DNA from: Desmonostoc muscorum FACHB-395
Lineage (GTDB): Bacteria > Cyanobacteriota > Cyanobacteriia > Cyanobacteriales > Nostocaceae
DNA length: 35,771 bases
Reading direction: 5' to 3'
Assembly: GCF_014698035.1 (NCBI RefSeq)
Contig: NZ_JACJSF010000079.1
Location: 1 to 35,771 of the forward strand
Part shown: in pieces, positions 1-7,353 of the stretch
How positions within the stretch are numbered: position 1 is the stretch's first letter
How the letters are laid out: every line of letters starts with the position of its first letter
Made by a program: the position numbers and the translations under genes
Notes under the pieces: generated by a model
What the model was told of the DNA's origin: nothing
Databases searched by the model: none
The model's input: the letters and a program-made list of their open reading frames with translations, nothing else

Positions 1-2
1 TG

Positions 3-656
3 AAGGGTGATGAAGTTACCGCCGATGACCCCACTTTGCTCAAGATGACGGAGATCGCTATACATTGTGCTGCTCACGTCAAAGCAATTCTTGGGTTTAC
101 TATTCCCCTAGACTGTAAACCTATTTGGTTGCTAGCTACTTTAGTAGAGCAGCTGGGGCTAAAACTGACTTTCCGCAAGCAGGGCAAGCGCGGTCAACAA
201 GTGAAACTTTTTTCTTTATCTAAAGAGGAATTAGAATTTGCTCTCCAGGTGATTGCTCATCGCGTGGAAAAGCGTAATCAAAAAGAAAATCGAACCTATT
301 ATGCTGCTCAAACCCCTGCTGCGTATAGTGTAACCCCCAATCAGCAGGCCGTATCCACACCCCCCCCTAATGCTATAGGGAACTCCCATTGGCAAGGGGA
401 GGATACTACCGAATTTGAGTCGCCTCCGACCGTTCGCACTACCTTACTCCATTGCGTAGAAATACTTCGCTCTGGCATTTCTCGTGGAGTGGACGCAATT
501 AAAGGCATTCTCAAACGATGGCAGAGTGATTTGCGGTGGGAGACGGTGCTGGAGCTTGAGGCGATCGCAGCGAGTGAACTGCGACTTGTGGAATCTCTTG
601 TCCCGGAATTTTATGCCTTGCTAAGTGAAGAGGTGTTGCCGATGGAGTTCTCCTAA
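3..656 (+). CDS. C-terminal part of a probable CyRepA1-type plasmid replication protein (partial)
   Basis: The frame is already open at the left edge, so this is the 3' end of a gene that begins outside the window; the first start-like codon (TTG at 36) is probably internal. The visible part has a helix-rich segment, then a basic stretch (FRKQGKRGQQVKLFSLSKEE) that looks like a small winged-helix or DNA-binding end, a low-complexity Pro/Gln/Asn linker and a helical tail. From memory, the segment around LGLKLTFRKQGKRGQQVKLF resembles the C-terminus of cyanobacterial plasmid replication proteins with an N-terminal DUF3854 domain. The DUF3854 part is not in the window, so the assignment is an inference. 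A HIP1 site lies inside the gene at 561. That the gene is coding is much surer than its function. Confidence 0.55.
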   Translation, partial: KGDEVTADDPTLLKMTEIAIHCAAHVKAILGFTIPLDCKPIWLLATLVEQLGLKLTFRKQGKRGQQVKLFSLSKEELEFALQVIAHRVEKRNQKENRTYYAAQTPAAYSVTPNQQAVSTPPPNAIGNSHWQGEDTTEFESPPTVRTTLLHCVEILRSGISRGVDAIKGILKRWQSDLRWETVLELEAIAASELRLVESLVPEFYALLSEEVLPMEFS

Positions 657-758
657 ACTTTCGTCATAACTAACCGCATCATTGAAGCAATTTCTACTTT
701 TGCTTTCAGCAATTGCGCTGATGCTGCTTTGCTAAATCGATTTTTTTGTAAAATGGGG

Positions 759-1496
759 TCAATGCCTTTTCTTTACTGAATTATCGGTCACTTCGACTAA
801 CCAGGATTTCCCGAAGTCGTCTTCATCAACCGGAGCAAGTAGTGCTAAAGATGATACCGCTCCCAATACTTGATCTTCTCTCACCTCCAGGTACTTGTAC
901 AGCTCGTCCAACGTGCGATGCCCAGAGATTTCCTGAATCACTCTTAAGGGAATTCCGGCATTACTCATCGAGGTGAGTGCTGTGCGCCGAAAGCTGTGAG
1001 AGCTTATGCCTTCAACTCCTATTTTTTTGCAAGCGACTCGCAATATCCACAATGCCGAATCCCGGTGCAGGTGGTTATTGGCTCTTGAGTGGTCAGCATT
1101 TCCAGGGAACAGCCAAGGAGAATCATCACGCGGTTTATATGCTTGCAACCTGACTCGCAATTCTTGAATTACCGGGATGGCACGGGTAGCCAGTTTCCCT
1201 TTCGTGTTACCTTTGCGAAAGATGATTTTGGCTCTGACTTTTCCTTTGGCATCATATACGTCGCGCTTAAGCAACGTCACTGCTTCGTTCACTCGACACG
1301 CTGTGTAAAGCATCACCGCAAACAGCGCTTTGTCTCGTAGCGAGTCTACCCCCTGCGAGAACAGAAGTTGGATTTCCTGCAAAGACAGAATCTTTGCTTG
1401 ACCATGCCTATCAATTTTCAAGGTTGCTGTCCCATCAACACCCCGCCCTGTTCTTATTATCCCAGTCCACGGGACAGGAATTGCTACGGGGTGCAA
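759..1496 (-). CDS. Tyrosine recombinase/integrase, catalytic domain only
   Basis: A site-specific DNA recombinase of the phage integrase/XerCD family. The catalytic set is complete: R68 (ACRVNEA), a lysine in the beta-hairpin (K99/K101), H167-x-x-R170 (HSFRR), H193 (SGHRT) and the nucleophile Y202 nine residues later. At 245 aa it is shorter than XerC (about 300 aa): the N-terminal core-binding (SAM-like) domain is missing and the catalytic domain begins near residue 35. The start is a TTG at 1496, with an in-frame stop three codons upstream (1506-1508), so a longer product is not possible in this frame. It is either a naturally short plasmid recombinase or an N-terminally truncated one. A likely role is resolution of plasmid dimers or integration; no obvious att or res site was found beside it. 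Confidence 0.88.
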   Translation of the reverse strand: MHPVAIPVPWTGIIRTGRGVDGTATLKIDRHGQAKILSLQEIQLLFSQGVDSLRDKALFAVMLYTACRVNEAVTLLKRDVYDAKGKVRAKIIFRKGNTKGKLATRAIPVIQELRVRLQAYKPRDDSPWLFPGNADHSRANNHLHRDSALWILRVACKKIGVEGISSHSFRRTALTSMSNAGIPLRVIQEISGHRTLDELYKYLEVREDQVLGAVSSLALLAPVDEDDFGKSWLVEVTDNSVKKRH

Positions 1497-1508
1497 TTTT
1501 CGCAGCTA

Positions 1509-2321
1509 TGCAGACCCGCTCATAAAGATACGAAAGTACGATCCAGATCCACGCCACACAACGAGCAATTAAGAACAAGGCTGGTATCTTTTTTTGTGGT
1601 TCCCCCTAAAAATACACCTCTAAAAGAAAAACCTAAAAATAGGTGAAAAAATAAACCAATAATGACTTTATAGTTAATCAGTAATACAACAGGTCAAAGA
1701 GCATACTTCTAACAGTTTACTACATAAATATTACAGGTGTAGGTTTGGGTTAAAGAAAACGGGAAAAGGTGCTTATTTTAAGAAACTTGTACAAAATTCT
1801 TCCCTGCTTCTGTTGCTTTCATGCCAAATCAAGCTTATCGGAATAGCCCGCTTTTTCATCGCTATAACGACATAAAACTATAGAGTCATTTTCAGTTTAT
1901 TTTTTGAGAGTGGTTTGATTGCTCTATAAAAAATTCTTCAAGAAACGGGTAAAACTTGCTCCCCAAAAACTCAAACTTTTCTCCGATGCGTTTGGACACT
2001 AATTATTTAAAACTGACAATTAATTCTTTAATAGACACCAGGGCTTAAAAGCAGGGGCAACTTTTAGAGACGCTATGCGTAGCAAGATCCCCGTAGGGGT
2101 ACAGACTGACTGTACTGGATGCAATTATTGCTTTCTTACTTAGGAATCTAACTAGGTACTCAGCACTGTTTCGATGAGCAAAAATTAGATAAAGGAATCC
2201 TGCAAGTGTTTAAGCCTGAGATAATTTTTGATCGCCAATGGTAGCCGTTGGCAGTAGCATCTCTTTACAAAAACCATCGCTTGAAGAATGCGCTGACACA
2301 TTTGGCGATGATACTATCAAG
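1509..2321. other. Gene-poor, AT-rich region between recombinase and DNA-binding gene
   Basis: About 800 bp with no convincing open frame on either strand. It holds a short dispersed repeat (2067-2101), several short inverted repeats, and towards the right end a GCCAA/TTGGC pair near 2234-2253. It may contain the promoters of both flanking genes. No intrinsic terminator with a clear U-tract was seen. Confidence 0.5.
2067..2101. repeat. Nostoc-type short dispersed repeat
   Basis: The segment begins GAGACGCTATGCGTAGC and ends in the hairpin CCCC-GTA-GGGG. From memory, this composite resembles the small dispersed repeats scattered through intergenic DNA of heterocystous cyanobacteria. It supports a Nostocales host and has no coding frame. 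Confidence 0.55.
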
Positions 2322-2343
2322 GTAATTCATCATGATGAATTAC
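2322..2343. promoter_or_regulatory. Perfect 22-bp palindrome upstream of the DNA-binding gene
   Basis: The half-site GTAATTCATCA is followed directly by its exact reverse complement TGATGAATTAC, with no spacer. It lies 51 bp before the ATG of the gene at 2395, whose product has an RHH-like N-terminus and an HTH-like C-terminus. An autoregulatory operator or a partition site is the natural reading, but no binding can be shown from sequence. Confidence 0.6.
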
Positions 2344-2394
2344 ACGATTTAATAAGCGTGGGCAGTCCAAGTTTACCTAGATGATACCCTTTCC

Positions 2395-3090
2395 ATGAGC
2401 AATACAGGGCGGAAAAAAAAATTAGCATCTTTCAACTGTGACCAAAGGAAGTGGGAGCAGTTTATCGCCTGTTGCAACTCGAAAGGCACAACAGCAACAG
2501 CCACGCTGCTCGAATTTATCGATCTCTACTTAGGCGATTCCCAAGATAATGTTGATGCAATAGGTGGTAACGATTTAGACGAACGCCTAGATTCAAAGAT
2601 TAAGGCAAGTGTAGAGAAGTACTTGGTTGAGAGTAATAAAAATCACAGCAGTCCGACTAATGAAACGATAAGAGCTATTTGCGAAAGACTTGATAAGCTC
2701 GAGTCAGAGTTTTCAAATGAATCTAATAGCAACCAAACCACAGCAATTGATAATCTCGCCAATTTAGAACAAAAAATTGAAAAGATGGCAGCCCGAATGA
2801 CACAGTTGGCTGAGGCGATCATTAAAATTCAAGACTATCTCAACAACCAACAAAAGCGGGGACAGAAATCGTACTACAATAATTCATCCTTCAAAGTGCA
2901 TACTCCCCGAATGCAACCGTTAACTGAAGAAGGTTTAGCCAAGAGACTTGGTGTAAGTGAAGAAAGTGTACGCAAGGAGCGAATTAATCTTCCCCCACCG
3001 CTTTTTGTAGCATGGTGTAAGGGCAAAGATAGAGCAGGGTTGGGGTGGGAATTTAACGAAAATACGGGATTATATCAGCCGGCAAGTTAG
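2395..3090 (+). CDS. Putative DNA-binding protein: RHH-like N-terminus, coiled coil, C-terminal HTH
   Basis: 231 aa. Residues 7-47 (KKKLASFNCDQRKWEQFIAC and following) have the strand-helix-helix look of ribbon-helix-helix proteins. Residues about 95-155 are heptad-rich and likely a coiled coil. Residues 176-195 (LTEEGLAKRLGVSEESVRKE) read as a helix-turn-helix. This architecture suits a multimeric DNA-binding protein such as a plasmid partition, copy-number or regulatory factor, but I cannot name a family. No good Shine-Dalgarno precedes the ATG, and the 22-bp palindrome just upstream suggests autoregulation. It stands alone on the plus strand, facing the minus-strand toxin gene. Confidence 0.75.
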   Translation: MSNTGRKKKLASFNCDQRKWEQFIACCNSKGTTATATLLEFIDLYLGDSQDNVDAIGGNDLDERLDSKIKASVEKYLVESNKNHSSPTNETIRAICERLDKLESEFSNESNSNQTTAIDNLANLEQKIEKMAARMTQLAEAIIKIQDYLNNQQKRGQKSYYNNSSFKVHTPRMQPLTEEGLAKRLGVSEESVRKERINLPPPLFVAWCKGKDRAGLGWEFNENTGLYQPAS

Positions 3091-3283
3091 TATTAACTGT
3101 AACAAGCGATTGGGCGTTTTTTTGCGGTCTTGAAGAGTTTTACGGCGTGCATGGTCTGCTAAAAAAAACGTGCCTTACGGTCATATTGAATGGCGCACTC
3201 TAAAGCAGGAATGTAAAAATCAGTGATGGTGTTGTGGGTGTTGCTGGTGTAACTAATTTTCCAAGAATATTCACGCAGGTTTT

Positions 3284-3679
3284 TCAACTTTCTAACCAGT
3301 TATCTAATTTTAAGTTGGGAATATTAATAAAATCTTTGATATTGTTAGTAACAAGAATATCGTCACGAGAACAAGCTACAGCAGCAATCAAAGCATCAAA
3401 TTCTCCGGTTGGTTTCCCAATTTTTCTGAGTTCGCTTTGAATCTTGCCAAATTCGATAGCTGCTTCTATTCCAAATGGTTCTACTGGTAGTAATTCAGTA
3501 AACTGCGCTAATATATCTAGATTTTTGGCCACCTGTTGAGAACAATAAACGCCTTTATATAGTTCTGCAACTACAATGATAGAGAGATAGCATTGACTGA
3601 AAAAGCGATTAAATTTAGTAACAGCTTGGGGATTTTCGTTCAGCAGTGCAATGCAAATATTGGTATCTAGCAGATACAT
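3284..3679 (-). CDS. vapC: VapC-type PIN-domain toxin ribonuclease
   Basis: 131 aa, the usual length for a VapC toxin. The PIN-domain acidic residues are visible: D5 (YLLDTNICI), E39 (VVAELYKG), D95 (GEFDALIAA), and N112/D116 (LVTNNIKDF). These would coordinate Mg2+ for single-strand RNA cleavage, in known VapCs usually of tRNA or rRNA. The start codon overlaps the antitoxin stop by one base (TAATG), the classic coupled antitoxin-toxin arrangement. The product is likely a plasmid addiction module. Confidence 0.9.
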   Translation of the reverse strand: MYLLDTNICIALLNENPQAVTKFNRFFSQCYLSIIVVAELYKGVYCSQQVAKNLDILAQFTELLPVEPFGIEAAIEFGKIQSELRKIGKPTGEFDALIAAVACSRDDILVTNNIKDFINIPNLKLDNWLES

Positions 3680-3966
3680 TAGCCTAAATCCTGATTATCA
3701 AGTGAGTCTATGGTTCTGCCTTTATAAGCATGGCGCTGTTGGTCAATCTCTGTAAATATTTCTCCTAATTCCGGTTGGTTCTTCCAAACCCCAAATAATT
3801 GATTGAGTCTAGCTAGTCTCTCCTCGTTTGTTAATAGTGGCTGTGGTTCTATAATTTGATTGGCAATAAATTCTACGTCTATGATTATCTCTGTCCCATC
3901 TGGAATATTATTAAGTTGTTCTAGAATTTCAATATTTTGACCACGTTTTATCCCTCTAACCTTCAT
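3679..3966 (-). CDS. Antitoxin partner of the PIN toxin (VapB-like)
   Basis: 95 aa, transcribed first, with a good ribosome-binding site (AGGAG about 9 bases before the ATG). The N-terminus (MKVRGIKRGQNIEILEQLNN and following) resembles the short beta-strand DNA-binding ends of cyanobacterial VapB-type antitoxins. The C-terminal half is helical and charged, as expected for the toxin-wrapping part. The antitoxin role rests mainly on gene order and overlap with the PIN gene. Confidence 0.8.
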   Translation of the reverse strand: MKVRGIKRGQNIEILEQLNNIPDGTEIIIDVEFIANQIIEPQPLLTNEERLARLNQLFGVWKNQPELGEIFTEIDQQRHAYKGRTIDSLDNQDLG

Positions 3967-3988
3967 ATTTGATTATCTCCTGTAATTA

Positions 3989-4222
3989 TTAGTTGACGGT
4001 TAACAGTTGTCTGTTAACGGTGAACAGCCCCCAATCATCAATCTCTAAATTAAAACTCATTTGTCCATAATTTAAGGATAGCTCAGGTTGCACATAAGAC
4101 ACTTTCGCTTTGATTTCATCCATAGCCAACCACAAATCTAATAACGCTTTTTCTTCAGTCAGGCGTTTCTTTTCATCACCAATGCGTGGAATTACTTTTA
4201 ACGCTACTTCAAATATCCGCAT
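3989..4222 (-). pseudogene. Remnant of an unidentified gene running into a short repeat
   Basis: A 77-codon frame (MRIFEVALKVIPRIGDEKKR and following) with protein-like composition. Its last residues (FTVNRQLLTVN) are encoded by a GTTAAC-containing tandem repeat (about 3993-4026), so the natural C-terminus has probably been lost. Upstream DNA (4223-4380) has protein-like fragments in other frames, for example VDPVFNELGDRIQDNQVQ and NLRWASDSLPLDDGFPYVDK, with stops and frame changes between them. Together these look like a decayed gene. I do not recognise the family. Confidence 0.35.
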
Positions 4223-4375
4223 AAATAAGTAGCTTTATCAACATAGGGAAAACCATCATCAAGCGGTAGGCTATCACTTGCCCAACGGAGATTTCCAACG
4301 ACTGGATGCCCTGAACTTGATTATCTTGGATGCGATCGCCTAATTCATTAAATACCGGATCAACAGAATACCCAA

Positions 4376-4413
4376 CTGAATTCTGACTCCTGACTCCTGA
4401 CTCCTGAATTCTG
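4376..4413. repeat. Heptameric short tandem repeat (TGACTCC)3
   Basis: Three exact TGACTCC copies (4384-4404), framed on both sides by CTGAATTCTG. This is a typical STRR of heterocystous cyanobacteria, lying between two gene remnants. Confidence 0.85.
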
Positions 4414-4431
4414 TTCGATAATTAATCGTTT

Positions 4432-4671
4432 CTACTTGTTGAGCAACTCTAAGTCCCAGGTATAAAAACCAATCTGCTCAGGAACCCTAGTGAATCGCCC
4501 TGTGCGATGACCCCGTGATAACTCATTCAATACCTTGTTTTTCACTTCTTTAATCTCAGTCGCAGTGAGTTCGCCATAGATTCCGTTGGTAATTTCTGAA
4601 ACCCCGAAAACTTTACTGGAATTATTTTCTAGAAAAGTTGTTAGTGCATCAATTAAAACTGACCCTGAAAT
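4432..4671 (-). pseudogene. Broken paralogue of the winged-helix-like C-terminal domain of the neighbouring gene
   Basis: Reading the minus strand gives about 75-80 codons with no ATG, GTG or TTG start, ending at TAG (4432-4434). The product includes LIDALTTFLENN, IYGELTATEIKEVKNKVLNE and FTRVPEQIGFYTW. It parallels the C-terminus of the gene at 4653-5477 (IEQVLAEHIG, LYGELEPDAFKLIKGRVQ, FSVPTKPGCYTL) in order and spacing. The open frame overlaps the 3' end of that gene in the -1 frame and is closed upstream by a stop at 4720-4722. The best reading is the left-over end of a duplicated gene; expression by frameshifting from the upstream gene is possible but no canonical slippery site was seen. 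Confidence 0.5.
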
Positions 4672-5477
4672 TCTTCGAGCATTGGTATGTCTTTGGGCTG
4701 GGGCGGCAAAACTTGTTTCTTATTTTTGCCTTTGACTCTGGTGGACGAATTTTTCGTCTCCGGTTTGGGTAGCAAAGTTAAAGAGAGAGTATAACATCCC
4801 GGTTTAGTAGGGACACTGAACCATTTGTTAGTTTCCTTGCCATGAGTGAGGGATGATTGAACTCTGCCTTTGATGAGCTTGAAGGCATCTGGCTCTAACT
4901 CCCCATAAAGTGTTTTGACAATAAAATCGATGTGAACAATTGTGCCAATGTGTTCTGCCAATACCTGTTCAATAGCTTCCAGGCGAGACAGGGATTTGAA
5001 AATAGGCAGGATGACCGTCTCGGTTCCATATTGCAGTCGCTGTTGAGTTGATGTTTCTATAGGTGGCTCTAGGAGTGCTGAAGTATCTGTAGCTGCATCA
5101 GATTCTTCACCTGACCAAGCTTGTATAAGTGTGAATATGTTTTGTTGAGTGGACTCAAGCAATTGTGTTGCGACTGTTGATGTATCCTGTGAATCGTCTA
5201 GCTCAAGATGGGTAATAGGTTCAACATCGTCATTAACAGATTCCTCACTTAAGAATAAGAAGAAGTTTTTTCCTTTTTCAGAGGTGAATTCTTCATTAGC
5301 CACCTCCTCAGCCAAAGACCAGTTAGATAATAGAGCTTCTACATGAGTCAGATTGGCTTTGGCTAGGGTATATAATTTTTCGTACTCTTCTACAAGAGGT
5401 GCGTAGTAATCTCGCAATGCTAATAATGACTCGATTGCTTTTTGGGGAGGTGATAAAGGAAAGGGGCTATTCATCAA
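4653..5477 (-). CDS. Unknown plasmid protein with C-terminal winged-helix-like domain
   Basis: 274 aa. An N-terminal helical part (residues 10-50) with heptad-like spacing is followed by an acidic, low-complexity middle (about 60-150). The C-terminal domain (about 160-235) has the pattern helix, 'IVHIDFIVKTLYGELEPDAF', helix, 'KWFSVPTKPGCYTLSL', which looks like a winged helix of the HARE-HTH kind. The tail is basic and proline-rich. The function is unknown; a DNA-binding or replication/transcription accessory role is only a guess. A TCGCTTTG/CAAAGCGA inverted repeat lies upstream at 5593-5621. Confidence 0.65.
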   Translation of the reverse strand: MMNSPFPLSPPQKAIESLLALRDYYAPLVEEYEKLYTLAKANLTHVEALLSNWSLAEEVANEEFTSEKGKNFFLFLSEESVNDDVEPITHLELDDSQDTSTVATQLLESTQQNIFTLIQAWSGEESDAATDTSALLEPPIETSTQQRLQYGTETVILPIFKSLSRLEAIEQVLAEHIGTIVHIDFIVKTLYGELEPDAFKLIKGRVQSSLTHGKETNKWFSVPTKPGCYTLSLTLLPKPETKNSSTRVKGKNKKQVLPPQPKDIPMLEEFQGQF

Positions 5478-5737
5478 GTTTGAAATTAACTAAACTTTGC
5501 GACACTCGTATAGTTATGAAACAACATCGAGTGAATTGGAGAGGAATTGACAGTTTCACACCTATTGTAAAGTATTTGAGTAAGTTGAAGCTTCGCTTTG
5601 TTTTTCATGTTGTCAAAGCGATTCATGCTATAGACTTCTTGGTATTTGTGGGGAAAGGGTCAGGTGGGGCCTGGGGATGAGGCGCGGGTGTAAAGGGGAA
5701 AGGATGGAATTTTCCCTTTCCCTTCCCTTTAACTAAT
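5478..5737. other. Intergenic region with inverted repeats
   Basis: No gene is supported. It holds a perfect 8-bp inverted repeat (TCGCTTTG 5593-5600 and CAAAGCGA 5614-5621), a possible operator or leader hairpin for the minus-strand gene at 4653-5477. A purine-rich/pyrimidine-rich pair (GGGGAAAGG near 5695, CCCTTTCCC near 5714) is of the same style as the hairpin elements in the conjugation operon. Confidence 0.45.
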
Positions 5738-5766
5738 AATAAAACCCTCACTTTCTTAGGAGGGTT
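5738..5766 (-). terminator. Intrinsic terminator of the RHH gene
   Basis: On the minus strand the stem AACCCTC (from 5766) pairs perfectly with GAGGGTT (to 5743) across a 10-base loop and runs into TTTTATTATT. It lies about 30 bp beyond the stop codon of the RHH gene at 5796-6005. Confidence 0.7.
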
Positions 5767-5795
5767 GTAGTAGAGCTACAAGTGAGAATTGGCAA

Positions 5796-6005
5796 TTAGT
5801 TAGAGGTTCTACACTGAGCAATAATTTCCATAGCTCTTCTTTGATGTTCAGGGATGGAGTTGAGGGCAGATATAAGTAATTCCCGCAGAATCTCAGACTG
5901 ATTTCTTCCAACCACCTGTGAATAGAGCTTTAAATCACTCACATATTTTGGTTCTACGCGAAGTGTAACACTGGCAGAATTATGTTTATTTGACTTGGAA
6001 CGCAT
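5796..6005 (-). CDS. Ribbon-helix-helix DNA-binding protein
   Basis: 69 aa. The beta strand (ASVTLRVEPKYV), first helix (VSDLKLYSQVVG) and second helix (NQSEILRELLISALNS) give a canonical CopG/Arc-type RHH fold. Such dimers bind short operators and often control plasmid copy number, partition or transfer genes. It is divergent from a second small RHH gene at 6147, and the 141-bp spacer holds an AT-rich inverted repeat. It has its own terminator downstream. Confidence 0.8.
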   Translation of the reverse strand: MRSKSNKHNSASVTLRVEPKYVSDLKLYSQVVGRNQSEILRELLISALNSIPEHQRRAMEIIAQCRTSN

Positions 6006-6072
6006 AATTTGACTCCCCTTATAATATGCTCCTACAAGTATGGGTGTAATCGCATAACCTGAGAATAAAGTA

Positions 6073-6090
6073 ATATTGTAATAATATCAT
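6073..6090. promoter_or_regulatory. AT-rich inverted repeat between two divergent RHH genes
   Basis: ATATT-GTAAT-AATAT (6073-6087) is an inverted repeat. The overlapping string TGTAATAATATCAT (6077-6090) resembles TGTGATAGTATGAT at 6441 and TGTAATAGTATATA at 28607. It is a candidate shared operator or conserved -10 region. Confidence 0.4.
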
Positions 6091-6146
6091 AAAAACATTA
6101 TAGAAGTCAGAATATTTAGCTTAAAAAATCGATAAATCAGCATAAT

Positions 6147-6323
6147 ATGTCAAAAGTAAGAGACAAGTTATCTATGAAGAATTCCAAAAAGAAAAAAGCT
6201 TCTCTACCAGTTTATCTAGATGAGTTTGAACGTGAAAGATTAGAGAAAATCGCCTCTGATTGGGGTACAAGTCTATCAACTACAATCAAAAGGCTGATTA
6301 GAGAGAGAGAAATTAATTATTGA
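6147..6323 (+). CDS. Small ribbon-helix-helix protein (58 aa)
   Basis: The frame starts at ATG 6147 and ends at TGA 6321-6323. The product has a lysine-rich N-terminus (SMKNSKKKKA) followed by the strand ASLPVYLDEFERERLEKIA and the helix TSLSTTIKRLIREREI, a minimal RHH fold. In several relaxosome accessory proteins an RHH domain of this type binds near oriT or represses transfer genes. It is divergent from the RHH gene at 5796-6005 and is the last gene before the conjugation operon, so a role in controlling that operon is plausible but unproven. A second in-frame ATG at codon 10 could be used. Confidence 0.65.
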   Translation: MSKVRDKLSMKNSKKKKASLPVYLDEFERERLEKIASDWGTSLSTTIKRLIREREINY

Positions 6324-6406
6324 GTAAGCTCATCAATGAATAACTGAATAAAGTAGGACGATAATCTTTGAATTCTGTCTTACATCCTGTGAAAAAAGTT
6401 CACAAA

Positions 6407-6454
6407 AAAGCTTGTTAAGTTTGTCTCAAGCTTTAGTTGATGTGATAGTATGAT
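6407..6454 (+). promoter_or_regulatory. Candidate control region of the conjugation operon
   Basis: A perfect 8-bp inverted repeat, AAAGCTTG (6407-6414) and CAAGCTTT (6427-6434), is followed by TGTGATAGTATGAT (6441-6454), which contains a -10-like TAGTAT and resembles strings in two other promoter regions of this window. It lies 125-265 bp upstream of the first conjugation genes. No strong -35 box is visible. Confidence 0.35.
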
Positions 6455-6578
6455 GCAGTCACTAACAGTAGAAAGAAAATAAATATGGTGAATATTTATC
6501 TCAAAGAAATTCTACTTTAGTGTTGTAATTTGGCACTGCTATTTTTTGGCAATCGTTAATATTAAGTAGCGGTTATAG

Positions 6579-6722
6579 ATGCGTAATGTCAAAAGTTATT
6601 CTCTGGATGAAGGGATAAATTATGGAACCAAGGACATGAATCGCCATACTCTTGATTCTGACGAATGTATTCTTCTCTTAAGTTTCGAGGTAACACAATT
6701 AGACTTATCTGACTATTTATGA
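6579..6722 (+). CDS. Possible 47-aa leader ORF coupled to the pilin gene
   Basis: ATG at 6579, stop TGA at 6720-6722. The stop overlaps the ATG at 6719 of the next gene in an ATGA, the same coupling used elsewhere in this operon. The peptide has no recognisable domain, and its ribosome-binding site is weak. The overlap is the only real support; it could be chance. Confidence 0.3.
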   Translation: MRNVKSYSLDEGINYGTKDMNRHTLDSDECILLLSFEVTQLDLSDYL

Positions 6723-7189
6723 CAAACAAAGGAGCGATTGTTTTGGTAAGTAATAGAAACGAACACGGGTCACGCCAAAGAGCTAAAACTAAGAATCAGG
6801 TAATTGCCAAGCTGATTGGCAAAGTAGGTTTGAAATACCAATATCAGATATATGCAGCTGGGACAACGTTGATTGTGGCTTTTCAAACAATGCCAGCCCA
6901 TGCGTTTGGACTATTTGACCCAACACAAATTGCATTGACGTGTATGTTTGGAACAGCAGCTGCTACAGGAAATGCCTCTATTAACGCCTTACCCGCAGTA
7001 ATAAACGCCGCAATAACAGTGATGTTATTCGTTTATTTCGTAGCGTCTGGAGTGAAGGTGGCTAATGCACTGGGAGACGGACAAGAAGTAACGCAGATAG
7101 TGCAACAACCTATAGGCATATTTTTTGTGACTTTGGTGTTATTCATCGCCCAAAACATTCTTTTTGCTGGTGTCACAGCAGCTTGTTAA
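6719..7189 (+). CDS. VirB2-like conjugative pilin precursor
   Basis: 156 aa. A long basic N-terminus is followed by a hydrophobic stretch ending in a signal-peptidase-like site (TMPAHA-FG, after residue 62). The mature part of about 94 aa has two membrane segments (about 92-115 and 131-152) joined by a short polar loop, as in VirB2/TraA pilins. It lies immediately before VirB3-like and VirB4 genes, which is the conserved order. The start is uncertain: ATG 6719 has no Shine-Dalgarno but overlaps an upstream small ORF, while TTG 6743 has AAAGGAG 8 bases before it; the signal region is intact either way. Confidence 0.7.
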   Translation: MTNKGAIVLVSNRNEHGSRQRAKTKNQVIAKLIGKVGLKYQYQIYAAGTTLIVAFQTMPAHAFGLFDPTQIALTCMFGTAAATGNASINALPAVINAAITVMLFVYFVASGVKVANALGDGQEVTQIVQQPIGIFFVTLVLFIAQNILFAGVTAAC

Positions 7190-7195
7190 TTAAAA

Positions 7196-7352
7196 GGGAA
7201 CAGGGAACAGGGAACAGGGAACACACTTAATGAACGTCTTTTTAAAAGAGCAGGGGAAGAAAATGTTTTCCAGCCTTCCCAGTCCTCCTTTTTAGTCACT
7301 CCTTTCTCATCCTTAATTCTGTTCCCTATTGCCCGTTCTCTATTTCCTATTT
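7196..7352. repeat. Hairpin-type repeat with four GGGAACA heptamers
   Basis: Four exact GGGAACA copies (7196-7223) begin the spacer between the pilin and VirB3-like genes. The spacer ends with an inverted, degenerate version (CTGTTCCC at 7319-7326 and further TTCCCTATT-like units). GGGAACAG 7196-7203 and CTGTTCCC 7319-7326 are perfect complements. It is one of several such elements in the operon. Confidence 0.8.
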
Positions 7353-7353
7353 T

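Noticed and set aside
1368..1646. 92-codon plus-strand frame
   Set aside because: Its first half is antisense to the recombinase gene and the rest has low-complexity composition without a domain.
3989..4222. Intact small gene
   Set aside because: Its end is made of repeat DNA and adjoining upstream DNA carries broken protein-like fragments, so it is listed as a remnant.
5399..5680. 93-codon plus-strand frame
   Set aside because: It overlaps the start of the minus-strand gene at 4653-5477, has no ribosome-binding site and no recognisable domain; its second half is repeat-like.
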